Source: Gonatopus flavifemur (lineage: Eukaryota; Arthropoda; Insecta; Hymenoptera; Dryinidae). Taken from it: a DNA stretch of 64,000 nucleotides. Location: NCBI GenBank assembly GCA_018340375.1, contig JAFFJZ010000007.1:5952001-6016000 (forward strand). Reading direction: 5' to 3'. The notes beneath the pieces were generated by a model that saw only the letters and a list, made by a program, of their open reading frames with translations, was not told where the DNA came from and did no database searches. Position numbers and translations under genes: made by a program. Of this stretch, positions 46,504-58,133 are shown piece by piece; within the stretch, counting starts at the first letter, position 1, and each line of letters opens with the position of its first letter.

Positions 46504-46869
46504 TAAGGATGCGTATTTCCCAATATCTTGTTTTTCTTGTATACGAATAGTGCTTTTGAGCATAGAAAAAATTGATCACAAAGCAGATGGAACTTTCGTC
46601 GTATTAAGATGTTTAAAATAGGCCAACAAACCCTTTCTGAACATGAGGTTGCTAGGTTGTCATTTTGCGATTTCTCTAGAAGCTCGTAAGTGGCTTTGTA
46701 CATTTCTGACGATTTAGTTGGCAATGAATTTTTAGAAGCTTCCTCTACATCTTTTTGTGAATGAGGTGGAGAACACTGTATGAATTCCTCCTGGTTTTCA
46801 TTTTCCATTGCACGAAATTTTTTGTTATGCACGAATATTATGTGCACATTTCAATATTATTTCAATGTT

Positions 46870-47114
46870 CACGAGGTTAGAAACGACGTGGTATACCAAT
46901 GATACTGAGGAACTATACTGTTCGATCTGCAAACATAGGGTACGTATGTCGTGCACGGCAGAAAGAGACTGTTAACACCCCTTGGATACAGTTCGCATGC
47001 GCACAGGACGGGGAAGTTCACTTTTACGGCGCGTCGCAGAACGCGAACAGGAAAGTACCCCTTCCAATACAAATACGATCGCGTCCGGAAAACGAATGAT
47101 TTGCGACCCCAAAT
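46870..47114. other. GC-richer stretch upstream of the Crypton-like gene
   Basis: This segment is richer in CpG than the surroundings and contains TTCGCATGCGCAC, similar to an NRF-1/ewg site. It could be promoter sequence for the minus-strand gene; this is inference. Confidence 0.25.
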
Positions 47115-47274
47115 CAGTGATCCCGGATGAGCTCCGAACTGAGGGGAAGAGTATCACTATGCCACATATACATTTAACGTATGTGTTGGTGCACCACTGC
47201 ATAGGTTCGTAAATATATGGCATAGTGGTGAGGGATACTCTTCCCTTCAGTTCGGAGCTCATCTGGGATCGCTG
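47115..47274. mobile_element. hAT-type foldback MITE, 160 bp (copy 2)
   Basis: Same family as 11224-11390: starts CAGTGATCCCGGATGAGCTC and ends with the inverse. The exact 8-bp duplication CCCCAAAT flanks it (47107-47114, 47275-47282). Confidence 0.93.
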
Positions 47275-47363
47275 CCCCAAATCACTCACGGAAAGATATA
47301 GAAATCGTTCGACTTTGTTTAAAAGAATTTTCTGAATAATAAGGAGAAACTAGAATCAAATAT

Positions 47364-47421
47364 ACGGCACGGCACGGCACGGCACGACATGGTACGGTAC
47401 GGTACAGTACAGTACAGTACA
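47364..47421. repeat. Short (ACGGC)n then (GGTAC/AGTAC)n tandem repeats
   Basis: GGCAC is repeated four times and then changes to GGTAC and AGTAC units, suggesting progressive mutation along one repeat. Confidence 0.85.
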
Positions 47422-48185
47422 ATAGTTACAAAAGGAACTATTCAGATTTTCCCTTTTAGGTATGAGTTATTCACAAGATATATTTTCCACAATGTGCGAT
47501 GAAGTCTTACTAACACAACGGGTTTCGCAATTAACACGCTCATAGCATGTGAAAACCAGAATTCCACATGATCATTTTACATACCCATATCCGAGAAGTG
47601 AAACCTAATTCGTATTTTGTATTAGAATCCCTTCACTTGGAGAAATTATTCTGAAAATCATTATACTTGACATTCGCCCAAGAATCAACCATTCTCTATC
47701 ATGGAGATTTCCTTTAGGGAAATTATTTGATTGAAAATGGGAATAGTTTCAGTACTCTCTAGAATTTCTTGAAATTTCATGCTGTCCGTACATACTTGTG
47801 AAATAAATTCTACATTTTCCCAACTGTGAATAAAATTAACTTATATATAATTCAAGGATACAAATTTGAATCGTTTCAGTAAACGAATTCGTTTCAAGAA
47901 ATCTGGAAGTGGATCACGACATCCCCACTCATCCACTTGAATTCTCGCTCATTGGGCGGTACTATATCCCTACACCTCACTACCGAGCGCCAATGACAAG
48001 GAACTGAACTCATATGCCAGGGGTTCTCGGGCGATGACTAATCGAGGGAAGGTTATGCGCGCGCATGATGGGGTTATGTTGACGACATTTCAACGGAGGC
48101 ACGACCGAGGAGAATTATGAGAAATAGTTGTATATATCATCCAGAGGTTATTCACAAGAACTTCGGATCGATAAATACAAGTTGA
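47422..48185. other. Gene-free stretch
   Basis: No supported gene. The last part (48060-48185) is the approach to the tandem repeat. Confidence 0.35.
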
Positions 48186-48660
48186 TGTTGTTGGAGTTTG
48201 AATCGTTTATTGAATCAAAACGAGAATTCGAAGTCACAAAATTTCATGGACCTCCTGATTCGAACAATACCCTCACGAATATCGGAATGCACAGAATGAT
48301 TAGGTTATGATACCCCCGTTGGAGAGGTATGATATATGTTGTTGGAGTCGAAACGAAAAATCGAAGTCACGAAATTTGATGAACTTCCTGATTCGAACAG
48401 TTCTCCCACGAATATCAGGATGCGAAGAATGATTAGGTTATGATACTCCCGTGGCAGAGATGTTGTATATGTTATTGGAGTTTGAATCGTTCATTGCAAT
48501 TGAACGAAAATTCGACGTTGTTCAAGTTCGAATTCTTTATTGGAACGACATGAAATTCAGAACTCACAAAATGAGATATACTTCCTCTTTCGGGCGGTTC
48601 TCTCGAAAATATCAAAATCAACAGGATGATTAGTATATGATACTCCTGTAGAAAGATATC
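48186..48660. repeat. Tandem repeat of ~135-155-bp units, three copies
   Basis: TGTTGGAGTTTGAATCGTTT near 48187, TGTTGGAGTCGAAACG near 48341 and TATTGGAGTTTGAATCGTTC near 48473 start units that share a GAATTCGAAGTCACAAAATT-like block and AGAATGATTAGGTTATGATA. Confidence 0.75.
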
Positions 48661-48837
48661 ATATATGATGGACCGATAAGGGCCGCTCGCCTTGACTTCA
48701 CCCGCGAGGGGTGCATGCCGAGCACATACAATCTTTGTGTGATATTCGAGACTCGTACAAGCCACCTGGTAAAGGAATGGCCGGAGTCAATCAAGATCAT
48801 GTAGAAAACCACGATCTAACATGTGGGGGATCGTACC

Positions 48838-51105
48838 TGATCAGCAGGAAAATCGTATCCAGTGAGTCCCTGACAGTCGCTCAATTTCGTTCATGCCACC
48901 CGAACTTCATGCACGAGATAGATGGATTTTGACTGACTTTGAAAATTCGTGCTGGCCACGTTAGTGGATACACCCAAAATTTTGTCATGAAATTCGACTC
49001 TCCACATCCCCCAGGGACAGAGAAATCGTACACAGTGAAGCCCTGACCCTCGCTCAACTTCATTCATGCAGCCCAAACACCATGCACAAGACAGACGAAA
49101 TTTGATTGAGTTTGAAAAATCGTACCGGCCACGTGAGGGTATACGACCGGGATTTTCCTCTGGGCTTCGACTCTCCACATCACCCGGTGACAAGGAGAAT
49201 CATGTTCCGTGTATTCCTGACCCTCGTTCGACTACGTTCATGCCAGCCAGGAATCATGCACAAGATAAACGAGATTTGAGTGAATTTGAGGAATCGTACT
49301 GGGCACGTTAGTGGATACACCAAAAATTTTCTTGTATACTTCGACTCTCCACATTCCCCCAGGGACAGGAAAATCGTTCCCAGTGAGGCCCTGGTCCTCG
49401 CTCAACTCCGTTCATGCAGCCCGAACACCATGCACAAAACAGACGAAGTTTGATTGAGTTTAAAGAATCGTACCGCTCACGGGAGTGGATACACCCAAAA
49501 TTTTCTGTTTTAATTCGACTCTCCACATCCCCCAGTGACAGAGAAAACGTATCCGGTGAGTCCCTGACCCTCGCTCAATTTTGTTCATGCCACCCGAACT
49601 TCATGCACGAGATAGACGAATTTTGACTGACTTTGAAAATTCGTACTGGCCACGTGAGTGCATACACCCGGAATTTCTTTGTAGAATTTGACTCTCCACA
49701 TCCCCCAGGGACAGGAAAATCGTTTCCAGTGAGGCCCTGGCCCTCGCTCAACTCCGTTCATGCAGCCCGAACACCATGCACAAGACAGACGGAGTTTGAT
49801 TGAGTTTAAAGAATCGTACCGGTCACGTGAGTGGATACACCCAAAAATTTCTTCTGTCATTTGACTCTTCACATCCCCGAGTGAAAGGAAAATCGTATCC
49901 AGTGAGTCCCTGACCGTCGCTCAATTTCGTTCATGCCACCCGAACTTCATGCACGAGATAGATGGATTTTGACTGACTTTGAAAATTCGTGCTGGCCACG
50001 TTAGTGGATACACCCAAAATTTTGTCATGAAATTCGACTCTCCACATCCCCCAGGGACAGAGAAATCGTACACAGTGAAGCCCTGACCCTCGCTCAACTT
50101 CTTCCATGCAGCCCAAACACCATGCACAAGACAGACGAAATTTGATTGAGTTTGAAAAATCGTATCGGTCACGTGAGTGGATACACCCGAAATTTTCTTG
50201 TATAATTTGACTCTCCACATCACCCAGTGACAGGAAAATCATATCCCGTGAATCCCTGACCCTCGCTCAACTTTGTTCATACCACTTGAACATCATGCAG
50301 AAGATAAACGAATTTGGACTGACTTCGAAAATTCGTACCGGTCACGTGTGTGGAAAAACCCAAAATTTTCTTGTATATTTCGACTCTCCATACCACCCAG
50401 TGACGGGGAAATCGTATCCAGTAAGTCCCTGACCCTCGTTCAACTTCGTTCATGTCACCCGAACATCATGCACAAGATGGACGAATTTTGACTGACTTTG
50501 AAAATTCGTACTGGCCACGTTAGTGGATACCCCCAAAATTTCCTTATGTACTCCGGATCTCCACATACCTCAGTGACAGGAAAATCGTATCCAGTGAGTC
50601 CCTGACCCTCGCTCAACTTCATTCACGTCACTTGAACATCATGCACGAGATAGACGAATTTGGACTGACTTTGGAAATTACTACTGGCCACGTAAGTGGA
50701 TAAATCTCAAATTTTCTTGTATAATTTGACTCTCCACATCCCTCAGGGACATGAGAATCGTATCTCGTCAATTCCTACCCCTCGATCAACTTCGTTCCAG
50801 TCACCCGAACATCATGCATGAGATGGACGAGTTTTGACTGACTTTAGAATATCGTGCCGGCCACGGTAGTGAACACACCCTGAACTTTCTTGCGTACTTT
50901 GACTCTTCACCTCCCTCAGTGACAAGGGAATCGTATCCCGTGGGTCCCTGACCCTCGCTCAACTTCGCTCATGCCATCCGAACAGGATGCACAAGATAGA
51001 CGAATTTTGACTGACTTCGAAGAATCGTGGCAGCCACGTTAGTGGATACACCTACAGATCTTTCATATACTTCGACTCTCTATATACCCGAGTGACAGGA
51101 ACATC
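48838..51105. repeat. Satellite array, ~174-bp monomer, about 13 copies, higher-order structure
   Basis: The word CCCTGACCCTCGCTCAA (with variants) recurs at intervals of about 172-175 bases at 48864, 49040, 49210, 49384, 49559, 49733, 49905, 50079, 50253, 50426, 50597, 50770 and 50944. Each unit also has CATGCACGAGATAGACGAAT, CTGGCCACGTGAGTGGATAC and GACTCTCCACATCCCCCAG. The stretch from 48850 to about 49100 is nearly identical to 49889 to about 50140, an offset of about 1,039 bases or six monomers. Open frames of about 100 codons on the minus strand arise from the repeats and are not genes. Confidence 0.92.
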
Positions 51106-52850
51106 GTATGCAATCGTCCCCATGGTTATTACTACATGCTGTTACACACGTACAACAGCGCCAAATTTTCAGCTAATCTATGATACGTTTTCGGCGCCAC
51201 TTCAAAAATATTGCGATAATACTCCTTCCCCCTACTCTCATTTTCATCTCCATGATGTAACCTTATTTTGTCCCATATTCCGCAGTTCTGAATGTGCTGC
51301 GCTCGCGTAACGTTTCACGCTATGGAGTGATTGCACACCTCAATTCGTCGTTTCCCCCCCAAACTTTCAACCCCGCAAACATACCTTCCTTCCTATCCCT
51401 ACGTTCTATCCTTATTCCTATGTCTATGACTACGTCCCCACTCGTACACGATTCGGGATTACAAGTCTACTTCCAACAGACTTTTCGTTCTAATATGTTC
51501 ATACTTCTGGATCACATATATGGCAATTTTCAATCGTAAATGAACCCATATGAGACCATAAATAAACATGTATGACCAATATTGTTTCCTGCAATGTGTT
51601 GATGAGCAGCAGAGTGTTTTTATATACAAATTATACAACTGATTAATTTCATACATGAAAACTCATAAACATTCAGCTCATCCAACGAACGTGATTTTTT
51701 TGTTTGCATTCAGTACTCCAATATCACCTCAGATCATTTCCCAAATCTCAAGGAACAGAATGGTTGTTTGCCAGTGTGATAGAAGAAATACAGTTCTTCA
51801 TGCACCAGCCGGGCTGGCAAAGCGCTCCTACATTTGCGTTGATGCTACCAGCAGTGTCACGGTAGCAACGTAGTTACTTTTCCTGGATTTTGGCGCTGCT
51901 TATTACAATGGCATATACATAATGCAACCGATAACGTAGCACAACCTCACTACTACCAGTATTACAAGGGAGTGGTACCAAGTAGTGCCTCCAGTGAAAT
52001 ACAACCAACCCACTCCCATTCCCATACATAAATCAAGTACTGTATGTATAAGGCGCTCTTATATGTATAAGTGGATGGTAGCGACGCTGCTAGAAGCGAT
52101 GTCTTGATTTGACTGGCTGGAAAAACTTATTGATTCATTGACAGATTCGGTGATACTTTGAATACGAACAATTCTTTCCCACCAACTCGGAAAACATATA
52201 GAATTAAATCTTTCTCACATATTAAAAATGATTTCGTAACAACTGCAACACTATTTGAGATTTTTCATTCAATTCGTTGACTTTCTACACTAATGATACA
52301 ATTCATAACTTTCTCCGAATTTTCTCTGATCTTTTTCGATATGTTTTCAATTGATGATGGGAAATATTTTATGGTATGGAAGAATATATGAAAAATTTCT
52401 CAGAATATTTGATACATATACTTTTTCAGAATTTCATCGCATAGATCGTTCCTCATATTTTGTATGGATGGAGGAATTCCAAGTGTTTCGAAAGAAAAGT
52501 GAGGTTTCTGAGAAAAATTGTAAAAATGTGGGAATTCTTACAATTTTCCCTTTGAATTTCGTAAACTTGAATATTCCGGGAAACCATTTCTAACAGGAAT
52601 GCGCTATGAACACAAATATTCCTGTTCAGAATTGTTTGAACGATACTATGATTCCCTGCATAAAAAATGACAATGTAACTTGAAACCTGAATAGTTTTTT
52701 TGACCTTATGGAAGCCGCGCTGGTTGACATTATCCACCCGTTACGGTTTTTACGGTATTATGTGAAATGGAAGGCAGGGATGAATTGTTGGTCCCAGCCT
52801 ATTCTCGAATATGCCCCTCTCCTACCATATCCTCGGGTCGGAGATGTTTT
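51106..52850. other. Gene-free stretch
   Basis: Open frames here are short and lack domains. Sequence near 52.2-52.7 kb shares AAAATTTCTCAGAATATTTGA-like words with the foldback at 17.2 kb. Confidence 0.4.
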
Positions 52851-53250
52851 AAAATTCTAAAATTCAAAACGAATATTCAAAATGGCGGACGAGAATTTTG
52901 AAATGAATTCTGAATCGCTTCACTCTCAACATTCGGGGGTTTTCGGTGTTGTTGAATCGGAATCTTGAGCAAAAATTCCAACATTCAAAACGGCGGATTT
53001 CAGAATCACCCACATTTCCTCGAGACTCGGTAGCGGGAGATCTTTGGGGTTGCTGGATGCAAAGTTCAATTCGAAATTCCAATATGCGAAATGATATATC
53101 CAGAATAGCGTGTGCGGATTTCGAAATCCCCCGGATTCGCTTGAAACTCGGTATCGGGAGCAGGGCCGTCTTCAGCTCAGCTGAGGACCCTGCGAGGGCA
53201 TGCCACTTTACGGGGTCCTTCTCCCAGTGAAAATATAATGTACTGGAAAA
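52851..53250. repeat. AT/GC mixed repeat with CAAAATGGCGGA motifs
   Basis: ATTCAAAATGGCGGACGAGA and ACATTCAAAACGGCGGATTT, and CGAGACTCGGTAGCGGGAG with GAAACTCGGTATCGGGAG, recur in order, giving a diverged tandem of about 120 bases. Near 53165-53200 CAGGGCCGTCTTCAGC and AGCTGAGGACCCTG are inverse ends of a small element. Confidence 0.5.
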
Positions 53251-53323
53251 GTAGAACCCTCTAATCGATGCTCGAATTCTTTGGAAACAACAGCGCCTTT
53301 TCAACACATTATAATATAGTGCA

Positions 53324-53583
53324 AACGGAGACAAAAGTTATATTATAAATTACTATTTTGCTAGCATGTACGGGACAGACTTGCCCGTATGATATCATTT
53401 TTGTAGTCTGGCACTTTCTGAAAATTACTATATTTGGCAGTACTTAATGGGAGGATTCCTCCATAAAGTACTATCGAATATAGTAATTTTTTGAAATCGT
53501 CAGACTCAATGATATCATATGGGAGAGTCTGTCCCGTGCATGCTAGCAGAATAGTGATTTATAATATAACTTTTCTCTCCGTG
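53324..53583. mobile_element. CACGGAG-type foldback MITE, 260 bp
   Basis: It starts AACGGAGACAAAAGTTATAT and ends with the inverse of CACGGAGAGAAAAGTTATAT; the first base has changed from C to A. CA lies on both sides (53322-53323, 53584-53585). Long arms include GCTAGCATG and GATATCAT. Confidence 0.8.
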
Positions 53584-55980
53584 CAGTATGCACTATATGT
53601 GTAGTGCAGTATTATAATATCGTGTGATACGTAGTGCATCGAAATATAGTATGTTACGTTTCACAAACTTATTTATCCAAGGTTATGAGGGAAATGCTGA
53701 TTTCGAATGACTTGAAATCGAGGATATCACTGGAAATCTGAACCATACAAGGTCAGTTTATTAAAAAGTAACATGATGGTGTACAGGGGTAAAAATAATT
53801 TCATCATCCATCATTCAAAATTGAGTGGAATATCAATCGGATTTGTTCTATTCGATTGCAATTGAGAACCCATTGGAATGTTTTTTACTATATCGTCGGT
53901 GACAGACCAAAACGTTACAAGTCACTTTACAAATTCTTCGTTTCTTCTAATTTTTCATCATTGTAGAAATTGAATATCCGTTCGAAATGAATTCATTAGG
54001 ATAGCTATGGTTGGGATCAACAATTTGATATCCGATTTGTAAGAGATTGCAATCGGAAACATGTGTCAACATTGAGTTCGAATTTGCCTAGCAGAAATAA
54101 TTTTAATAATTTCCATAGTTCATATCAAGCTCCTTTCCAATCACTAGCTCCACTGCGAGGACCTTGACAGATGCTAGGTGATAGCTATAATCATTTTTAT
54201 CAATATTTAAGTGAAGAGGTAGGGAAGAACACATTGTTACTTGTCAGTGTGGGCCCTTGGTGAATGGGGGCTTGGGGCACTGCTCGAGTATGCCTATGGG
54301 TCAGGATGGTTCTGATCAGGTGGTTTTGGAGGTTGCTGCACCCGAACTTGAGGTCGGAACTCATAATGGCAGATCCACCATGATGAACGGGGATTTTCAT
54401 AGCTTATCATTTTGTTTTTATGTATGTTTCATATGTATTCACATTTAATCGTCACATGATTTTATACACATTTTCTTCCCTACCCCGGAGTCAACCCAGG
54501 GCTTCGGTGATCCGGTACGTACACTGGAACCACACGATCCCTCTTAAGAAAACTTACACCATTTGTGTCAAAACATCCATTTTCTCTCGGAAACATTGGA
54601 GAAAAAACGCGTTTCCGCCAGAATTGAGTTAATTTTCCTAAGGGCCTGTTGGCATCTCTCGGAGGTTCATCTAGAATTCATCTATATCCACTTTGTGTCT
54701 CTTGAACGGTGCTTTTGTATACTACTTTTAGTCTAAGTCATTAACGTGCATATCGTATACGCAAATCAGTGTACAATAGTATACCGGTATGAAAATATCC
54801 CACTGAAAAATGTGTATAAAAGCATGATCGCATTTTGAACTTATAAAAATCTGAAAAATCATGGGTCTTTATCTTTGTTGATCATCTCCTTGCAATTGAA
54901 AATATCATATCAAAGATAATGTGCAGTGAACTGCAAGAATTCAGGTTTTTAACAGTTGAGTATTTTCTTATCCGATTACCAATTCGTTTTAATAAACGAT
55001 TCAAACTTTAGTAACATCTTTTTACTGCAAAAATCTGGAAAACTCTGATAAACTCTAAGAATATATGAAATTCTCATGAGGAGTATCGTGAATTTAGGAA
55101 ACTTTGCACATACTTTTCTCACAGTTGTTTCCAAGGTTTTCAATTTCTTTCAGAAGGACAGGAACGATATTGCAGTATCAGAAAATTCTAACAAAACTTT
55201 AAAAAATTCATAACATTTCCCCAATTGTTCAGAAATCTTCAAATCCTGTGAATACATGACATTCATGTGCTATATTTAGATATGAAACGTGAAGAAGTGT
55301 TTGAAACCTTTTTTCAGCAGTTCGAAAAATGTTAACATTTCTTCAGGGCACCATCATAATTTCTTCATAGCACCATTTCGTTCCTATTCCCCTGCAAGAA
55401 AAATGACAAATCTCCGAAAGATTTCTGGAAAACTGTGGCAAAAGTCTGTACAGAATATCCCAAAATCATTACATTTTTGGAGGAAATTCATACATTCTCA
55501 GAATTTCCAAAAGTTTTCAGATTTTTGCAGATAAAATCAGAGGTGCGCACGAGTCAAGACAAGACGAGATTGTACAACATCTTGTCTTGGTCTCAAAAGT
55601 ATGCGAATTCCGAGTCCCGTCCCGATCTCGTCTTGATCTTGCTAGTTCCAGTCTTGGTCTTGTCTCCATCTCGACGGTCATGATGAGAAGAAAATTTCAT
55701 TGGTAATCAGAGGAAAAATTCAAAGTTTCAAGTTCCTGGAAGTTGATGATACGTTTGAAAGATCCAAAGTATCAAGCGCTCGAACAATATGAGATTTAAA
55801 AAACGCCAAATCTTCGAACATTATATCTTCGGGGAAAATCCTTATGAAACAAAACATAAGAACACGTACAGACTATTTTTCGATTGAGAATCGAAGAACT
55901 CCAGCAACATGAAAATAATCACTTGATTTATTTCAAAAATGTGGTTTCCACAACCACGTGGGATGACCCATATGGTTATG
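53584..55980. other. Gene-free stretch
   Basis: No supported gene. Between about 55540 and 55680 there are repeated CAAGACAAGAC / GTCTTGGTCTTG words, as also near 63540-63620. The block 55000-55530 shares words with the foldback at 17.2 kb. Confidence 0.4.
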
Positions 55981-58133
55981 CCCTGGTAGACCACGGCGAT
56001 GATCGCTTTGTGCGTTTTGGCTAAGTTGAGGCGATGATAGAGTGAGGATGGTGGAATGAGAATTTCTACGCGTTCAGTTGATGTGGGGAGGGAAAGAAAG
56101 AGAAATTCGGAAACTAGAGACTGTCATCTATCGATTGAGATATATATGAAGGGGAAATTCGTTCATTACAGTAGTAATTGGATTGAATGAAAATGAATGA
56201 TTTTTTGGAGAAAACTCAGTGCGAACGTGCGCTGAACGTTGAAAGCAGGAGGCGGAACTCGGACGGAGAATGGAGAGAGAAGAAGCCGCGCCCACAGAAA
56301 CCCTCGGTCATTTTTCGACCTTCGTCTCGCTTCTCTATCGTTCACTGGCCTTCGGACGGTGGGAATTAACAAATATTTATTTATCCAATCAAGGTCAAGA
56401 AATGAGCTGAAAATAAATAGTTGTGTTCATCCCCGCCGTACCCTCACCAGGTGATGATACGCGTTGGATATTGAATTCAGGAGTCATGAGCAATACTTCT
56501 TGGTTGATTAAATGAATATTGGTCAATTTGAACCGTCCGAAGGCGAGTAGACGATGGGGGAACAAAGGATAGGGGGTCGAAAAATGAGCTGAAAATCAAT
56601 AGTTGTGTTCATCCTCGCCGTATCATCACCCTACCCTCATCAGGTGCTGATAGGCGTTGATTATTGAATTCAGGAGTCATGAGGAATAAATCTTGATTGA
56701 ATAAATCAATTGTTGTTAATATCCACCGTCCGAAGGCTAGTGAACAATGGGTCAAACATACGAAACTCGAAAAATGAGCCGAAAATCATAATCAGGTGAT
56801 GATATGCGTTGATTATTGAATTCCGCAGTTATGAGCAATGCATCTTGGTTGCATGAATGGATATTTGTTAATTTCCACCGTCCGAAGGTTAGTAAGCAAT
56901 AGGTCAACGAGACGAAGGTCGAAAAATGAGCTGAAAATCAATACTTGTGTTCATCTTCGCCGTACCCTCACCAGGTAATGATAGTCGTCGATCAATCAAT
57001 TCAGGAGTTATAAGCAATGAATCTTGATTGAATGGATGAATGTTTGTTTTTTTCACCGTCCGAAGGCAAGTGAACGATAGGGAAACGGGATGTAAACCGA
57101 AAAATGAGCTGAAATTCAATAGGGGTGTTCATCCTAGTCGCATCCCCGCCGTACCCTCACTAGGTGATGATAGTCGTCGATTATTGATTTCTGGAGTTAT
57201 GAGCAATAAATCTTGATTGAATGAATGAATATTCGTTAATTACAACCGTCCGGAAGCGAGTGAACAATAGGGAAACGAGATGAAGGTGGAAAAATGAGCT
57301 CAAAATCCATAGTTGTGTTCATGCTCGCCGTATCACCGATGTGCCCTTTCCAGGTGATAATAGGCGTCGTTTCTTGAATTCAGGAGTTATCAGCAATCAA
57401 TCTTGATCCAATAAATGAATAAAATTTTCACCGTCCGAAGGCGATCGAAGAATAGGTAAACGAGACGAAGGTCGAAAAATGAGCTGAAAATCAATAGTTC
57501 TTCATCCCCGTCAGAGGCGTAGCGTGATATTCTCTGCCTTGGCCGAGGATCCAATTTTCCCGCCTCCTTATAAATATTCGCCAAAAAACCCTGTGAAGAA
57601 TACCTTGATTTCTATAAAAAAAAAAAGAATCTAGTCTCTGATTTTGCGCCTTCCCATTGCTCGCGTCCCTGGCACGGGCACCGTCGGCTCACTCTTAGTT
57701 ACGATGCTGATTCTCGCCGTATCATCACTCCAGCCTCAGCAGGTAATGGTAGACATGCTTTTCCCTCGTTCCAACTTCGCTGAAGCACCACCGTGCGAGG
57801 GTTTCTGTGGGCGTGGCTTCTTCTCCCTCCATTCTCCGTCCGAGCTCCGCCTCCTGCCTTCCACGTTCAGCGTACGATCGCACTGAGTTTTCTCCAAAAA
57901 ATCATTCATTCTCAATCGATCCAATTACTACTTTAATGAACGACTTTCCCCTTCATATATACCTCCATCGATAGATAAAAGTCTCTAGTTCCCGAATCTT
58001 TCTTTATTTTTCTTCCTACGTCAACTCAACGCGTAGAAATTCTCATTTCACTATCCTCACTCTATCATCGCCAAAATGCACAAAGCGACCATCACTTCGG
58101 CATCGCTTTACCCGTGCTCAGGTCCACCAAGGT
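55981..58133. mobile_element. Foldback element with ~330-bp arms and seven ~180-bp internal repeats
   Basis: The left arm (55981-56310) and right arm (57797-58133) are inverse copies: GATGATCGCTTTGTGCGTTT, AATTTCTACGCGTT, CGATTGAGATATATATGAAG and GGCGGAACTCGGACGGAGAA all recur inverted. Between them AAAAATGAGCTGAAAATCAA recurs with variants at about 56397, 56581, 56768, 56922, 57101, 57291 and 57475, each followed by GTGTTCATCCTCGCCG and ACCGTCCGAAGG. No transposase ORF. The layout is like Drosophila FB elements; homology is not implied. Confidence 0.85.

Larger units (their letters stand above)
44918..46808 (-). pseudogene. Crypton-like tyrosine recombinase gene, disrupted
   Basis: Order on the minus strand: ATG 46808 MENENQEEFIQCSP and SLPTKSSEMYKATYELLEK; after a one-base loss near 46629 the frame shifts to LLAYFKHLN, then a TGA (46576-46578) where the family usually has Trp, then SIFSMLKSTI and DIGKYASL. 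A MITE (45591-46503) interrupts here. The frame resumes with IAYLKKQGVGFEPKKSAVLS and ends at TGGCTTGCTACAAAG|GTCAAA (about 45468). A short intron ends CAACAG near 45400. Next is VIGIMGACRSHELANM with the likely catalytic Arg, LPDTKTHNK, and GHCFRRASATIF with the His-x-x-Arg. After KDLGG one base is lost; the next frame reads WLEIWIAQGYVEQSIQNKNK with the probable nucleophile Tyr, ending at TAA 44918. This matches Crypton/DUF3504-type recombinases. Two frameshifts, one nonsense change and one insertion make it a pseudogene. Confidence 0.85.

Noticed and set aside
47340..47430. Promoter-like GC patch made of GGCAC and GGTAC
   Set aside because: It is a simple tandem repeat; no start site or gene follows.
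48881..50242. Several ~100-codon minus-strand ORFs
   Set aside because: They recur with the satellite monomer and change with it, so they come from the repeat and not from a gene.
56166..57924. Basic ORFs in the 56-58 kb element
   Set aside because: They are mirror copies in the two arms or come from the internal repeats.
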